Assembly: GCA_003024785.1 (NCBI GenBank)
Contig: PUQB01000011.1
Span: forward strand, 186,001 to 250,000
Direction: 5' to 3'
Length of the DNA stretch: 64,000 bases
Source of the DNA: Selaginella tamariscina
Lineage: Eukaryota > Streptophyta > Lycopodiopsida > Selaginellales > Selaginellaceae
In this document: positions 49,736 to 61,932 of the stretch, one piece after another
Layout: each line of letters starts with the position of its first letter
How positions within the stretch are numbered: the first letter of the stretch is position 1
Translations under genes and position numbers: made by a program
The notes under the pieces: generated by a model
Databases searched by the model: none
Seen by the model: only the letters and a program-made list of their open reading frames with translations
What the model was told of the DNA's origin: nothing

Positions 49736-51279
49736 GGCGACCCGAGGTTTATAAGTTACCCACATCTAGCTTGCAGAGTCCCCAACAACCAATAACAATA
49801 AATTATTTATTAAAATGCTCATTGTAGAATGATAGTTACCAAGTTAAGTTTACATGTGTTTAATCATGTATATACACAATTATAACATACTCAATTTTTT
49901 ATTTCTATTTACAAACAATAGATTACAAAATATGAATTTAATATATTTATATATACCTAATTTATAACTTTGTATCTTGAGTTAAATATCCCTATAAAAG
50001 TAAAGATATGATAATATATTTGTGGCAAAAGTCATTCTTAAACTTTAGGATCCATTTAAAGATTGTTATGGTAACTTTTTTTGATTCCAATGTTCTAAAG
50101 TAAAAAAATAAATTTATATCTTTATTTAAATTTTTGTTCTTTATTTGACATTTGATTTCAATTGAAATGTGTTTCATCTTGTTGCTTGTTGAACAAAGAG
50201 ACATTACACTTTCACCAATAGTGTAAGAGAGTTAAACTTCTTCGTTTCTCTTTGCAAAATTATAAATGTTCTGACCACATATTTAGTAGCATAAAATGGA
50301 CCAGACACATTAATTTGAGCTTCAAAAGGTCATACATAGAGGAACTATGACAAAATCGTAGCAAGTAATTAAAAAAATTAATTAAAAATTACCTACAAAA
50401 TACTTAGATCTTTGGCTACTAACTTATGTTGTGTTGTAATTCCCCTAGCTCATACTCAACTTCTAATTTCTTTAACAAAGCCTTGTGGAGTGGTAGCATA
50501 AACCAATAAGCTTAGTCTCTCTATTTGTAAGACTTGGTTCGAACTTATACCATCATTCCAAACTTCAGCTATGAGAACCCGATGGATTCTTCTATTGACT
50601 TTCCCAATTGCGTCATTGCCAAACTTGGCCATTTTGAAGTTTGGAAACTCATTCTTCATGGTAAAGAGGAGAATATACAAAACAATCGATAAAAACCATA
50701 ACGATTAGAAAACCACCACTACAAAAGAATAGACATAAAAACCATAAAACAACACGACTACAAAAAAACCCCACTAAAACCATGATAGAAACCTTATGCA
50801 AAACCACTTGAAGTGCTATCAATGTATAAGTTGCAAGTATTGGATAATTGCTTTTGTTTAAACGTGAATTGTTTTTAAAATATAATTGAAAATTTAAAGA
50901 TAATGAGCATCCCTACAAAACTTATACACTAATAAGTACTATATTTAATTAAAGATCGCTCTCAATCAATGACATGAATGAGAACTTTTCGATACAACCT
51001 CACCCTTGCATATAACAATGGTGTTACCAATAGATTATTTCTTTCTTAGCTTTCTTCTTCTTGCTCACTACAAGCTTGCTAGTAAATGGTCGTTTATGTG
51101 GTGACTCTATCTTCAAGTTTGTTTTATTATGATGCTAGGGAGTTACTTTAGATGGCACTATGGATCTATGGATGTCATTCCCTTTGGAGTAGGAAAGCCT
51201 TATGAGTCCTTCTCCAAAACCAGTCTTCAAGATGTCTTGCCTCACTCACATTACAACCAAGAATGCATGTTGTAACTAA
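49736..51279. other. AT-rich spacer, possible copia traces
   Basis: No intact gene. On the minus strand SLCSTSNKMKHISIEIKCQI (about 50200-50140) faintly recalls the RNase H end of Ty1/copia, and 50456-50680 is open without a recognisable domain. Both are weak. Confidence 0.25.
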
Positions 51280-54200
51280 AGTGGGCATGATACGTGAAAA
51301 TGGGAATATAAAATAAATTACTAATTAATACTTAAGTTTTAATTATTAATTAATTATTTAATTAATATGTAATTAAGCCTTAAATATTAATTAATTAATA
51401 AATTAATCCTTCAATAACCTTACTTAGTAAGGAATATTCCTAAAATATCTTAGAATATTCATATTATTCTAAAAATAGTTTACAATAATTAAAAAATACT
51501 ATCAAACATAATTACAAATGAAATCATTTTCTTATCAACATGTTAATTTTTTATAAATACTTTTTCCTATCATACAGAGAAATTCTCATTTTGTCTAAAT
51601 CATCACTCTCCGGATTAATAAATCATTTTGGTCAATATCTTGATGTTGTTGCCACCACCTAACACTCTCACGAATGCAATTGGGAGTTGCCATCCTTGTT
51701 AATACATAAGATGTGATAAGACAAGGTCTGCATAAAGGCTCATCTAAAAATGACGTTCCTTAAGAATAATATTATAAAGGCCCGGTTGCTATCCTTCATT
51801 TTATAAAATTCAAAATCACGAGAAAGAAAAGCTTCAGGAAATGTTTGATACGGTGGATACTGCTCACAAAAGTTTTCGAGATTCTTCTTTCTGAGGCACG
51901 TATCCAAGTAGTTCACTAGCTCATCCATGATATCGGTATCAGAATATGGTCGAAAGTGATTGGATGAATACAAGCAATGTTTTGGTTGAGCATAGCCTTC
52001 TGAGGAGAGTCGTCTACCACTAACATATGTGTGTTCTTCATTATCCTTAAGCGACTGATCTCCCCATGAGTCCCAAATCTTTCATTCTTGAAGAAGTATG
52101 GCTTGCTTTCTTTTTATATTGTGAAATTCGAGAGGTTTATAACATATCGCTGGTCAAAAATCCAATCTTTACGAATCACCTCTTCTGCAACACTACAATG
52201 TTTCTTAAGCAAATTCAACAGCGGTGTTAAGTTGTGAATCTGCATGCATGACCAAATCCCCACAAGCGCACCCATCTCCTTAAGCTTTTGAAAGAGACGA
52301 TCCAACCCTGGACGAAAAATAATATCATATCGAAATTTACCATGACAAGGAATGAAATCTCCTTGTTTGATTTCTTTTTTCCTATCCTCGGGCCTTTGTC
52401 GATGAAGCAGAACACCATTGACATCCAACAACACAATATGGCCATGAGTAACATGGGATAGCGTTGCCTCTTGAATACTTTGCAAATCACTTGTTTGCTC
52501 CCTTTCACATTTTTGTTGACACTATCTCGTTGCCTATCCCTTTATCATTTAATTGTACATCATCCTTACAAGATTCAGATATTGCATGCTGAAGAAATTG
52601 ATTTCGGAACTGAAGCCAATAAAATGTGATAAAAAACTGAAGTGGTCCCCATGGTAACGATGTTTTGAGCTGCATTATTATCCATTTCCTGCATGAACTC
52701 TGTCATTCTGACATGTGGCACAAGAAATTCGCCAAACCCCTCTCTTACCTCATGGCAATGCTGAAAATCCATGTTCTCAACTGTTTCATTACATCTGCAA
52801 AATGATAGTTAGCTGACCTTAAATTATCAAGGTATATTATTTACCTTGTTAATGTGTGACCCATGTTTGAACTAAAAGCTTCATTAATCCTTGAGAATTT
52901 ATTTTCTGTACAAATATAAACGAAATATACAAAAATGCCTTATGTTACACTCATTTACAACTATTCGTCACTCTAAGAACTCATTAACAATTCTTCTTCG
53001 CTATTACCTTCTGAGTGAGGCGAAGAAGGTCTAGCCGCTTGTGAGATGGTTCATGATCTTCCGTATCTTCTGTTGATGTTTCCATGGGTAATGGAGTGTG
53101 AATGTTCTGTACTCCTCGAGATAACTTCCGGTCTAATATCTGATTGAAGTTCGTCCTCAGACTCCGACATTGAACCAGATTCGTCTTCAGAGCTATCGCA
53201 CTTATCGGGAGGGAACTTTCTCAAATACTCCTTATGGGTTTGTTGGGGTAGTCAGTTGAGAACCTCTCTATCCACTTGTTCAGGTCCTCAACCATGGTCT
53301 TATCCTTTTCAACGGCAAACACACATGTATCGAAGGTAACACTCCTTCAAGACGGACCCCCTAGTGCAGTAGTCAAAAACCCACGCATCACTGTGAGGAC
53401 CCCTGATCAAGTTGACGATGCTCCGTGCCGCTTGACTTGTAATGTTTGGATAACGTACATTGCCGAATACGTCCTCTCAGCTATCGGTGTATCGGATGGA
53501 GGTTCAGGGCCGTTGGAGTGCAAACAGATGCCTGGCCAGTCATTTGGAAGTTTGAAATTGTTTGGCGCATTCCTAACAACCAAGTGAACAACCATACAAT
53601 GCACTTCGGATCAGCATCATTCATATAAAATCCTGTCCAACGATGTTTATTCTTCTTGGCAAAGGCGAAGGCAAAAGTATCGGTGACATGAGCAAGAATC
53701 AAGAAATAAATACCTGAAAACGTAGGTATCAGTGAAGAGTGCAAGCATGAATTCAATAATAAATACCTTCTTGTACATGCTTGCACGGCTAAGTTTCTCC
53801 ACCAAATCCTCTAGTGTCCTGTCTGTCGAAGGATTTTTTGACACCCGCCGATCCATCACGAACAATTGAAACGGTTTCCTACAAGCAGTGATGTTACCCC
53901 ATAAAGTCTCCGAATCCAACAACAAACATCTGTAGGGCTTGTCGTGATTCGTAGCATCCTCCTTTATAAGGTTCAACTCGGTTCTCCGCTGCTGAAGGAC
54001 TGCCATAAGAGAAGGCGTCATCGCAATGTTCTCCTTTTTGGCGTTGGCGTGCAATAGATTCTTGCCCAGATCTTCCGATTGATTCACCCATTCGACAAGC
54101 ATATCATCGTTTGTCACATGCAAATATTTGCTGACCTCTTCGTATGTTGAAGCCAGGTCCAACCCAGTTTGTGGCAGTGTATTCCCAACCACTCCTTGAA

Positions 54201-56394
54201 GTGCCTGACCGTCTTCAACTCCATTGCCTTGAGATGAAAAGGAGAGGTGGGGCTGCTGTTGTTAATCTGTAGTTTGCCATCAATCACCAAATCAGCCAAG
54301 ACTTCCATCTCCTCCATCGTTGTTCCATTTAAAGGCTTCAACCATGTGAGCTTGAAATCGTTGTCTACATCCTTTGTAGATTGAACAGACTTAGCCTTCG
54401 GCGTCTTACTGGGTTTCTTTGCAGACTCTGAGGGCTCCCCTTCACTTGTCTGCTTCTTCTTCAGTGTTCCTTTTGCAAAGGATTCCATAATCCCCAACCA
54501 TTTGGCAAAGATCCTATCCTCGGGACAAGAAATCAACATCATCAAAAAGGATGTTTCCTTCCCGCCCACCTGGGCAAAATCAACTGCTACAATTTCTTCA
54601 ACTCTCTGAGAAAAAAGACAGATTAATATACCGGCGAGATAAATCCCGCCCAAACAATTTGCTTACCCGGTATCCGCAGATTGTGTATTCCCTGCAGTAG
54701 CTCTTTGTGGTCGCTGAAGAGATTCCCACACGGCTCGCGTGTGTTTGAACTTCTCCCATATTTTGCTGTTGTAGTGGTTGGTGTCTGCAGCGTCCCATTC
54801 CGCCGATAACTTATGGTACTGCTCGATTGTGAGATTCGGCTTCGCTAAAAACGCCGATCTTTTTTCAGCTTCTCACGGGTATGCTCGGAAAGTTTTGTTG
54901 CCATCGTTCCTTTGTTGTGTTCATCGAGAAGTCGTTGGGCTGCCGTTATTGTGTGCTGGCCACTAATGATGTAGTACTTGATTGATTTTCTATTCTCCGT
55001 CTGAATCTTCTCATTTGTTGGTGTTGTGATCCACACTTTGTCAGCGCCTTTGTTTCTCTCGTAGTATGGCACAAAACAGCATTATGTGGAACGGTAAGAA
55101 TTGTCGTCCTTCATCTTCTCCATGAGCTCAGCTACACGTTCCTGGTTGAGTGGCCTGTAATTGAAGTTTGGGTTGACGCTGCAATACTTAACCCTACACT
55201 CGTAAATCCTATCATCCAACATCATTTCCTTGTGGCTTATTGCAGCATGGATGCCACAGGTGCAGCTGACAAAACGACTGATGATTTTCTTTACGATCCG
55301 AATCAACATGTGTGATCCCCGATTGATGCTGTTCTAATGTTCTCGGCACACTCTTCCAGCTCCCGAAATTTAAGCAAATTGAACGTGATCTGTAAAGAAC
55401 CTGAGACCGAGCCACCCTCTCAATCTCCTTATGATGTCGCTGTGTTCTTCTTCAATGTGAAGAGGGACGATTGCTCCACTTGTGGATTTTCTGTATTGTG
55501 AAGCAATATCTCTGAGAATACACCTACTCGATGAGTCTGAAGATCTTCGAAGTAGACATCCAATTGGATCCCCTCCATAGATGGGCTTTCGTTGAGTTGA
55601 AGAAGAACTCCACGGTCAACATCATTAGTGAACACGTGAACGTCATTATCCACAAGTCGACAAACCACCCGAAATTAATGTTGTAACTGGCGACCTCTGG
55701 ATCCGAGAACGTGACATTGGATGGAACAAGGCATATGTGTCGAGCATCGTTCAATCTGGGTTCGCAGCATGCTTTCGGATGCTTGACTAGCACACCCACT
55801 TTCCATTGTTTTGCTTGTCCATGCGATGTGACAGAGGTTAGTTTGACAGCAACCATGGTTGTTCCAATGCGCTTCCCGTTTAGTTTGAAATATGGCCAAG
55901 TTGATTCCAGAATCCCCCTGCCCATCTCTTCTCCTGCTCTCTCTTTAATGTCACCTCAATTCCACATCTGAATACAAAAATGATTAGTTCTTCAAGCACA
56001 TATCCGAATAAAATTTTATTTTAATTCTTACCCAGAATTTGACGACGACTCCATACTGAATCTCCTTGTTTGATCAAATCGTCCTTCTGCAAAATAATAC
56101 ACTATGAATACAAATCATATAAAAACGCACACACACTTGTATAAACCCGAATATACAAAAATAATACACAGATAACACATAGAGAGAAGTGGACGAATTA
56201 ACTGTCCAAAGCTCACATTTGTGCTAGTGCAAAAGAAAGATAACATTTCGTTTTAGAACCACCACAAATGTGAGCTCTGGACAGTTTTACATAGTTCCTA
56301 GCTTTTACTCGAAATATTATGATAAGATGATAAAAGTAAATAAAATGAGATATGCAACTTATATATACTAATACACATATATATTCACATGGAA
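51280..56394 (-). pseudogene. ParB/methylase-like/HAD gene, copy 3 (best preserved)
   Basis: Minus strand, N to C: module 1 (55968-55430; NGKRIGTTMVAVKLTSVTSH, LVDNDVHVFTNDVDRGVLLQ); ParB start (about 55235-55100; ECRVKYCSVNPNFNYRPLNQ, ERVAELMEKM); ParB box YYIISGQHTITAAQRLLDEH (about 54990-54930); a lysine-rich linker (54660-54190); motif IV-like CLLLDSETLWGN (about 53935-53900); motif I-like AWVFDYCTRGSVLKE (about 53385-53340); then an FCP1/NIF-like HAD domain with IVLLDVNGVLLHRQRPED (about 52440-52380), RPGLDRLFQKLKEMGALVGI, and a C-terminal block with YLDTCLRKKNLENF (51973-51740). Order and spacing parallel the intact protein at 4480-7706, plus the HAD domain. Several single-base frame changes (about 55670, 55420, 55090, 53340, 52050) and degenerate DSET/CTRGS motifs argue for loss of function. 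Confidence 0.75.
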
Positions 56395-56512
56395 GGTGCG
56401 GCGGGATTAATCTCGCCACCCCTTCAATGCCTCTGAAAGAGTGGGCAGGATTAATCTCGTCACCCCTTCAATGCCTCCTGAAAGAGTGGGTGGGATTAAT
56501 CTCGCTCCTTTT
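56395..56512. repeat. GGATTAATCC palindrome array D
   Basis: Three units (GGCGGGATTAATCTCGCC, GGCAGGATTAATCTCGTC, GGTGGGATTAATCTCGCTCC) between ParB-family copy 3 and the DUF7869-like pseudogene. It corresponds to the start of array A. Confidence 0.85.
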
Positions 56513-58330
56513 TATAAAGTTGGAGACCTTGCTGAAGAACGCATCAATATCTTCATGAGTGTGACTAACCATAAGGAAACTGAGGGTGATTGTCTCAAAA
56601 CACACCTTTGGCAACAAGCATTGACAAGTATGCTAGTACATATCTAGAAAATAAAAATAAGTATGAGCTTGAGAAACCCTTAACTAAAATGATTTACTTA
56701 TTTTTATTCTCGCATGCACAATTATCCATCTATAAAAGCAAATGACGAGGAAGCTTATTTGATGTTTAGGACACATGTACACAAGCAGATCTCTCCATTG
56801 AACTAGAACTCTCAACAGGGCCATCTGTTTTTTGTGCAGGCTACTGACAATGCCTCTCATATTCCCAAGTAGCCTCATGTGTAGACATGTTCATGAGAGC
56901 ATTATGTAAAGGTTGAAGGTGTTGTTTTTTTACTTTGAGATCACTCATATGACTTGTTTGTGAGTGGGCTTTCAAGGTTTCTGAAAACATGGCCAACGAC
57001 CCAATAGTGAAATTGGAGTCATTAGACCAATGTGGAAGTGAAAAGTGTCCATATGATTCACAACCGTGTCTATGTGTTAGCACACATGTCAATAAAATCG
57101 GAAGTTTCATGACATTTCCAAGGCACTTTGGTGTTGTAACGAGCTTTAGAATGCTGGTCTTTGAATGATCCATTTTGTCATGGATCAAGCACATGTATTC
57201 TAATGGGCGTGACACAGAAAGCATGCGGTGTGTATAGTACTGAGATTGGGCAAGTTTGTTGTGCAATCATGTGGGCCTCCATCTTCTTTTGAATGGCAGT
57301 GATCTCCACCAAGGTTTTCGCACAAGCCTTTGCAGTTTTCAATGTCACACTTGGAAAAGCTAGAGTGTTTTACAATCTCCACATCTTTAAGATGAGTATT
57401 TCATATGTTGTTGAAGGTACCAGTGTAGATTGCTTGGAACCCTATCAAATTGAGGCACTTGTTCACATGTTTACACAGCTTCAATTGAGTGTAGATTGAA
57501 GGCAAAACCTTAAGATTTTCCCTTACCCATGCATTTGTGGTTGTTGTGAGTCATCATGTCTGCATTTGCTTCCACAAAAGCCTTAAGTATCTCTATGGCT
57601 GCCATAATGTGAGAGCGGGTTTTGACCAAGCGAGTGTTCCCATGTACTAAGGTGCGCGCTCCTTCTAGCCACTCATCCTTCCGGCGGTAAAACGTGGTCT
57701 TTGGGATCCCGTATATAGTGTACCATGCTTTGAAGCAAATGGCCACCTTATTAAATACCATGGATGTACTTTGATAGCCTGTGTCTAAGTCCATTCCATC
57801 AATACACCCAGTTAGTGTAGCATATACAAACTCATGCCTTTGCTTTTGGGTGAACATACAAAAGGAATGTCTACATTGGGTAATTTCATTCCGGTTTGTT
57901 ATTTGACAACACTTCTTTTGCAGCAGACACACGTGGAAATGCTAACAACGCTTGTTGAAGATGTAGGATCCATCTTGACCCTCTTACTGGAACTTGCAGG
58001 GGCAGATCCATCTCACCGTTTTAATTCAGATGTTCGCCACCTCACAAAGGATCCAGGGTGCAATGTGCCATTAGGTAAAACCTCTGTCATAACTACACCC
58101 ATAAAGTAGGCCCCTAGTTTCTCTTCTGATACGACTTCCATTGGATTTATAACTGTGATGATGTCTCTCTCAACCTTGATCTCATGAAGAAAAAAAAATC
58201 ACCTCATCCATCACAGTAGACAAGCCATCATCTGGTGAACTCGTACTACTATTTGTTTGTGACTCTGCATTCTTTGTGTCAGCGTTAATCATTCACATTC
58301 CATAATACAAGAGAACCCTCTTCAAATTCC
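56513..58330 (-). pseudogene. DUF7869-type element protein, inverted copy, 3' truncated
   Basis: Minus-strand partner of 33405-35218: ESQTNSSTSSPDDGLSTVMD (about 58260), YATLTGCIDGMDLDTGYQST (about 57830-57770), WLEGARTLVHGNTRLVKT, CLIHDKMDHSKTSIL (about 57190-57145), then the 3' part to about 56513, where it breaks off against array D just after the GHTHEDID region. The HDKMDHSKT box is better kept than in the plus copy. Frame changes near 57500 and 57240. Confidence 0.6.
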
Positions 58331-58639
58331 ACTCAAGGAACCTCAACATGCTTGCAAATGGTATCACTGATATGTACACACAAGATCCTTAAGCAATATT
58401 GTGACATGATGCATTATCATCTCGAATTTTCATAGTTCAGGGCAATATGTTTAATACTAGAGATAAAGTATGTCTTCTTCAGAACAACGAGATAGTTTGC
58501 ACTAATAATTGTGTTATTTATGATATTTGTTTATGCAATATTTCCAAAAAAATCTGAATCGAGGGTGCTTAATATATATGCGTGTGTAATAATATATAAT
58601 TATGTATAAGTATAGATTATCATGTTTGATTAATACAAT

Positions 58640-59300
58640 TGGGGAGGGATTAATCTCGCCATCCCTTCCCTGCCTAATAGAATGGTGGGCGGGATTAATC
58701 CCGCCTACGACTCCCTTGAACAAGGAAGAGTCGGCAGGATTAATCCTGCCGCCAACTCTCTCCGACGAGGAAGAGTTGGCAGGATTAATCCTGCCATCGA
58801 CTCCCTCCGATGAGGAAGAGTCGGCTAGATTAATCCTCCTGCTTAAAGTCGGCAGGATTAATCCCACCGCCACTCTTTTTGATGAGAAAGAATCGATGAG
58901 ATTAATCCTGTTGCCGACTTTCTCCAACGAGGAAGAGTAGGCAGGATTAATCCTGCCACAACTCTCCCCAACGAGGAAGAGGTGGCAGGATTAATCCCGC
59001 CCACAACTCTCTCCAAAGCTAAGATTTCAAATAGATCTCGAAAGGGTGGCGAGATTAATCCCGCCAATGCTTCCATGCCTTCTAAATTGGTCGGCGGGAT
59101 AAATCCTGCCCACAAATTTCTAAAATAAGAAAGTGGTGGCGAGATGAATCATGCCACTCTTTCTTTGCCTCCTAGAATAGTGGGCGGGATTAATCCCAAG
59201 GACAACTTTTTACAATAAATTCTGTTAACTCGTTATCATTTCATAAAGTTGTCGGTAAGATTAATCCCGTCGCCCTTTCTAAAAGACGGAGAACCATTAG
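58640..59300. repeat. GGATTAATCC palindrome array E
   Basis: About 13 units, e.g. GGCGGGATTAATCCCGCC at 58687-58704, with GAGGAAGAGTCGGCAGG and CAACTCTCTCCGACGAGG spacers that are themselves partly self-complementary. Partner of array B. Confidence 0.9.
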
Positions 59301-60170
59301 CCGGATATCATAATGAAATTAGTATATATTCATAATTATTTCAATAATTATTCTACATTTGTTTATATTAATGGGATTTTCTTAATTATTTCCTTATTAT
59401 TTTAAGAATATTCCGATGTTAAACCTTATTATCAATATTAAATTAATACATATTATTAAAACTATATATGACTATATATTAGATAAAATAATATATTATT
59501 ATGTATAATTTAAAATATGTTCATAGTGTGTTTATTAAATATTATTTTCTTAACTATTTGAGTAATTAATCTACATTTCTTTATATTAATGGGATATTCT
59601 TTATTATTTTCTTATTATTTCAAGAATATTTCAATATTAAACATGATTATCATAATTAAATTAGTATATATTCTTAATTATTTCAATAATTATTCTACAT
59701 TTGTATATATTAATGGAATTTTCTCAATTAATTGATTATTTCAAGAATATTCAAATGTTAAACCTTATTATCAATATTAAATTAATATATATTATTAAAA
59801 CTATATATGATTATATATTAGATTAAATGATATATTATTATGTATATTTAAAATATGTTCATAGTGTGTATAGTAATATCATTTCAATTAATTCAATGTT
59901 TCTTTTGCACACATATATAAACACAATAAAAAATTAACATATACATGTGCACACGCATTAGAAGCACTTACAGAGACACATATGCACACACACACACAAG
60001 CCGATGAGTGGATCACAATATAAATAAAGCATTTAGCTTTGTATTTACGGTTTAGAGTTTAAATCCCAAACCAAACATTTATAGTTACACACACTCTACA
60101 CTGGGACTTATATATGTTTAGTGTTTAGAGTAAATTTATATTAAATAATTAGAAAAATGTGCATGGATTT
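59301..60170. repeat. Right-arm AT-rich part of IR2
   Basis: Reverse complement of one and a half units of the 529-bp tandem repeat at 30288-31710, ending with the partner of 30228. No genes. Confidence 0.75.
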
Positions 60171-61633
60171 TGTCATAGTTTTTACTATGACTCCCCTTTA
60201 CTTTGGACGTTGACTATTGTTACCTACTGTACTATGTTGATAAGCTCTAAATGTAGTAGGAAATAGGCCCGCTTAGTGCACTTGGGTATCTTGTGATGGT
60301 CCGGCCGGGTGTCATTAGGTATTTGCAGGAAACTTTAGGTAAAGCTAGAACTTACCTTCTAAAAAACTCTTACCTTGGTTTTCCGTGTCCTAGTTGGGTT
60401 AATGGTTAGTTTTGGTGAGTTCGGCATGTCGGATATGTTTAGAAATACCCCTAGGTTTGACAGGTTAGGGTTTAGGGGTTGATGAATAACTCACCAAGTA
60501 TGTTCCCTCTGGGAATGAGATGTTAGTGCTAGCCCACTTTTGTAAACAGGAAAAGAGGGGGGGCCTCTGTCACACAAATAAAGTAGTATGTAGTAAGAGA
60601 GCTCCTGGGTTCATGACTGAGTTCGTTGCTCTTATGTCGGTGCAAGCTTTAGCTTGTGTCGTTAAGGCACAACCCTCTGTTGTGCCGCCCTAACTTCTAG
60701 ATGCCAAGGGTACGTCCCACCTTCGGGGTAGCTTACCCTTAACATTGGTGAATCCATGCCTGGGAGGTATTGTCGGAATGCATGTTCCAAAAGGTAGAGG
60801 TTGAGGCTTGTCTCCAGCCTCCTCCTCCACGTCAAGCTAGGTATAGCACTCACGGCCAAGCAAGGCACATCCGTGTCCTTGTCCAACTGTGGGCGTGGGA
60901 TCTTATTTGACAAGTTCACATTACCAGTTCCTGAGGGTTCACTAAGGGGTTTTAGAGTTGGCATTTAGGAGCCACGTTTGTGGCATTTGGTGCAACTCTT
61001 GAATCTAAGGGCTAGATAGCCCACATCGAGGAAGGCAGTGTCACATAGAGATGTGACACTGGGCTAAACGTCACATGGTACAACGCCTGAGGCACGCCCT
61101 TTGGGGTTATGTCATGGGCTTGTCGCCAAGGGGTTGGATACTTTAACAAATAGACATGCTTGTGCTTGCACTAGGGTGCTAAGCCTTGGGCATCTGCTCA
61201 AGGGAGGTTAGGTCTCATAACTAAGTGTGCTTTGGCACACTTGGCTAGGGGAGTGTTCTACTTGGAATTTAAGGGTTGAACAACCTAAATATGTTAGCAG
61301 GAGCCCTTTCGTGAGGCACTCGCAAGGTCATGTGCTTAGGGTTATCCCAAACCTAGCCTTAGGGAGTTTGTTTAGCAGAACACTCGTGTCCGCCTACGGC
61401 GCACACTCGTGTCCTCATTAAGTACTAGGGTATAACTTGGCCACTCAAACCCTTAGGGGTTAGTCGTGGTTCAGGGTACCCCTTGTCGTCCTAAAGGGGT
61501 TGTACTCCCGGATGAGGGTGATTCCTCAAGGGGTAAGTGACGATGCCTTAGCTCTGTCCATGGGTATGTGTGGAACACATGTCTCCTTGATGCGGGTTAG
61601 GGCATGAGCCTGTCTAGGTCTTCTAGGGCAAGA

Positions 61634-61775
61634 CCCTAAGTCAACTAGGGTTATCCCTCAAGGGTTTTGGGGTAGACACTCTAGGGAGACTTAGGCTAAA
61701 CCCTAAGTCAACTAGGGTTATCCCTCAAGGGTTCTGGGGGCAGACATTCTAGGGAGACTTAGGCTAAACCCTAAG
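61634..61775. repeat. 67-68 bp tandem repeat inside the LTR
   Basis: Two full units beginning CCCTAAGTCAACTAGGGTTA at 61634 and 61701, with the start of a third at 61769; part of the LTR enlargement. Confidence 0.85.
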
Positions 61776-61918
61776 TCTTCTGTCCACTTGGGCATTAGAG
61801 TCTAACCCTAGGGGTCGTTGGGGTTGTTCTGGGAAACTTAGCGTTACTCACATAGGGTGATGACGCCGAATGGCCACCTAGCAGCCATGCTTTGGCCCTT
61901 TGTGTTAAAACTTTGAAA

Positions 61919-61932
61919 TTGGTATCAGAGCC
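61919..61932 (+). other. Primer-binding site of gypsy A2
   Basis: TGGTATCAGAGCC matches the complement of the plant initiator tRNA-Met 3' end, directly after the LTR. Confidence 0.85.

Noticed and set aside
50456..50680. 74-aa minus-strand ORF as a gene
   Set aside because: No domain, no intron signals, AT-rich surroundings; only a vague retroelement feel.
61227..61421. 64-aa plus-strand ORF
   Set aside because: Lies inside the LTR of gypsy A2 and has no recognisable product.
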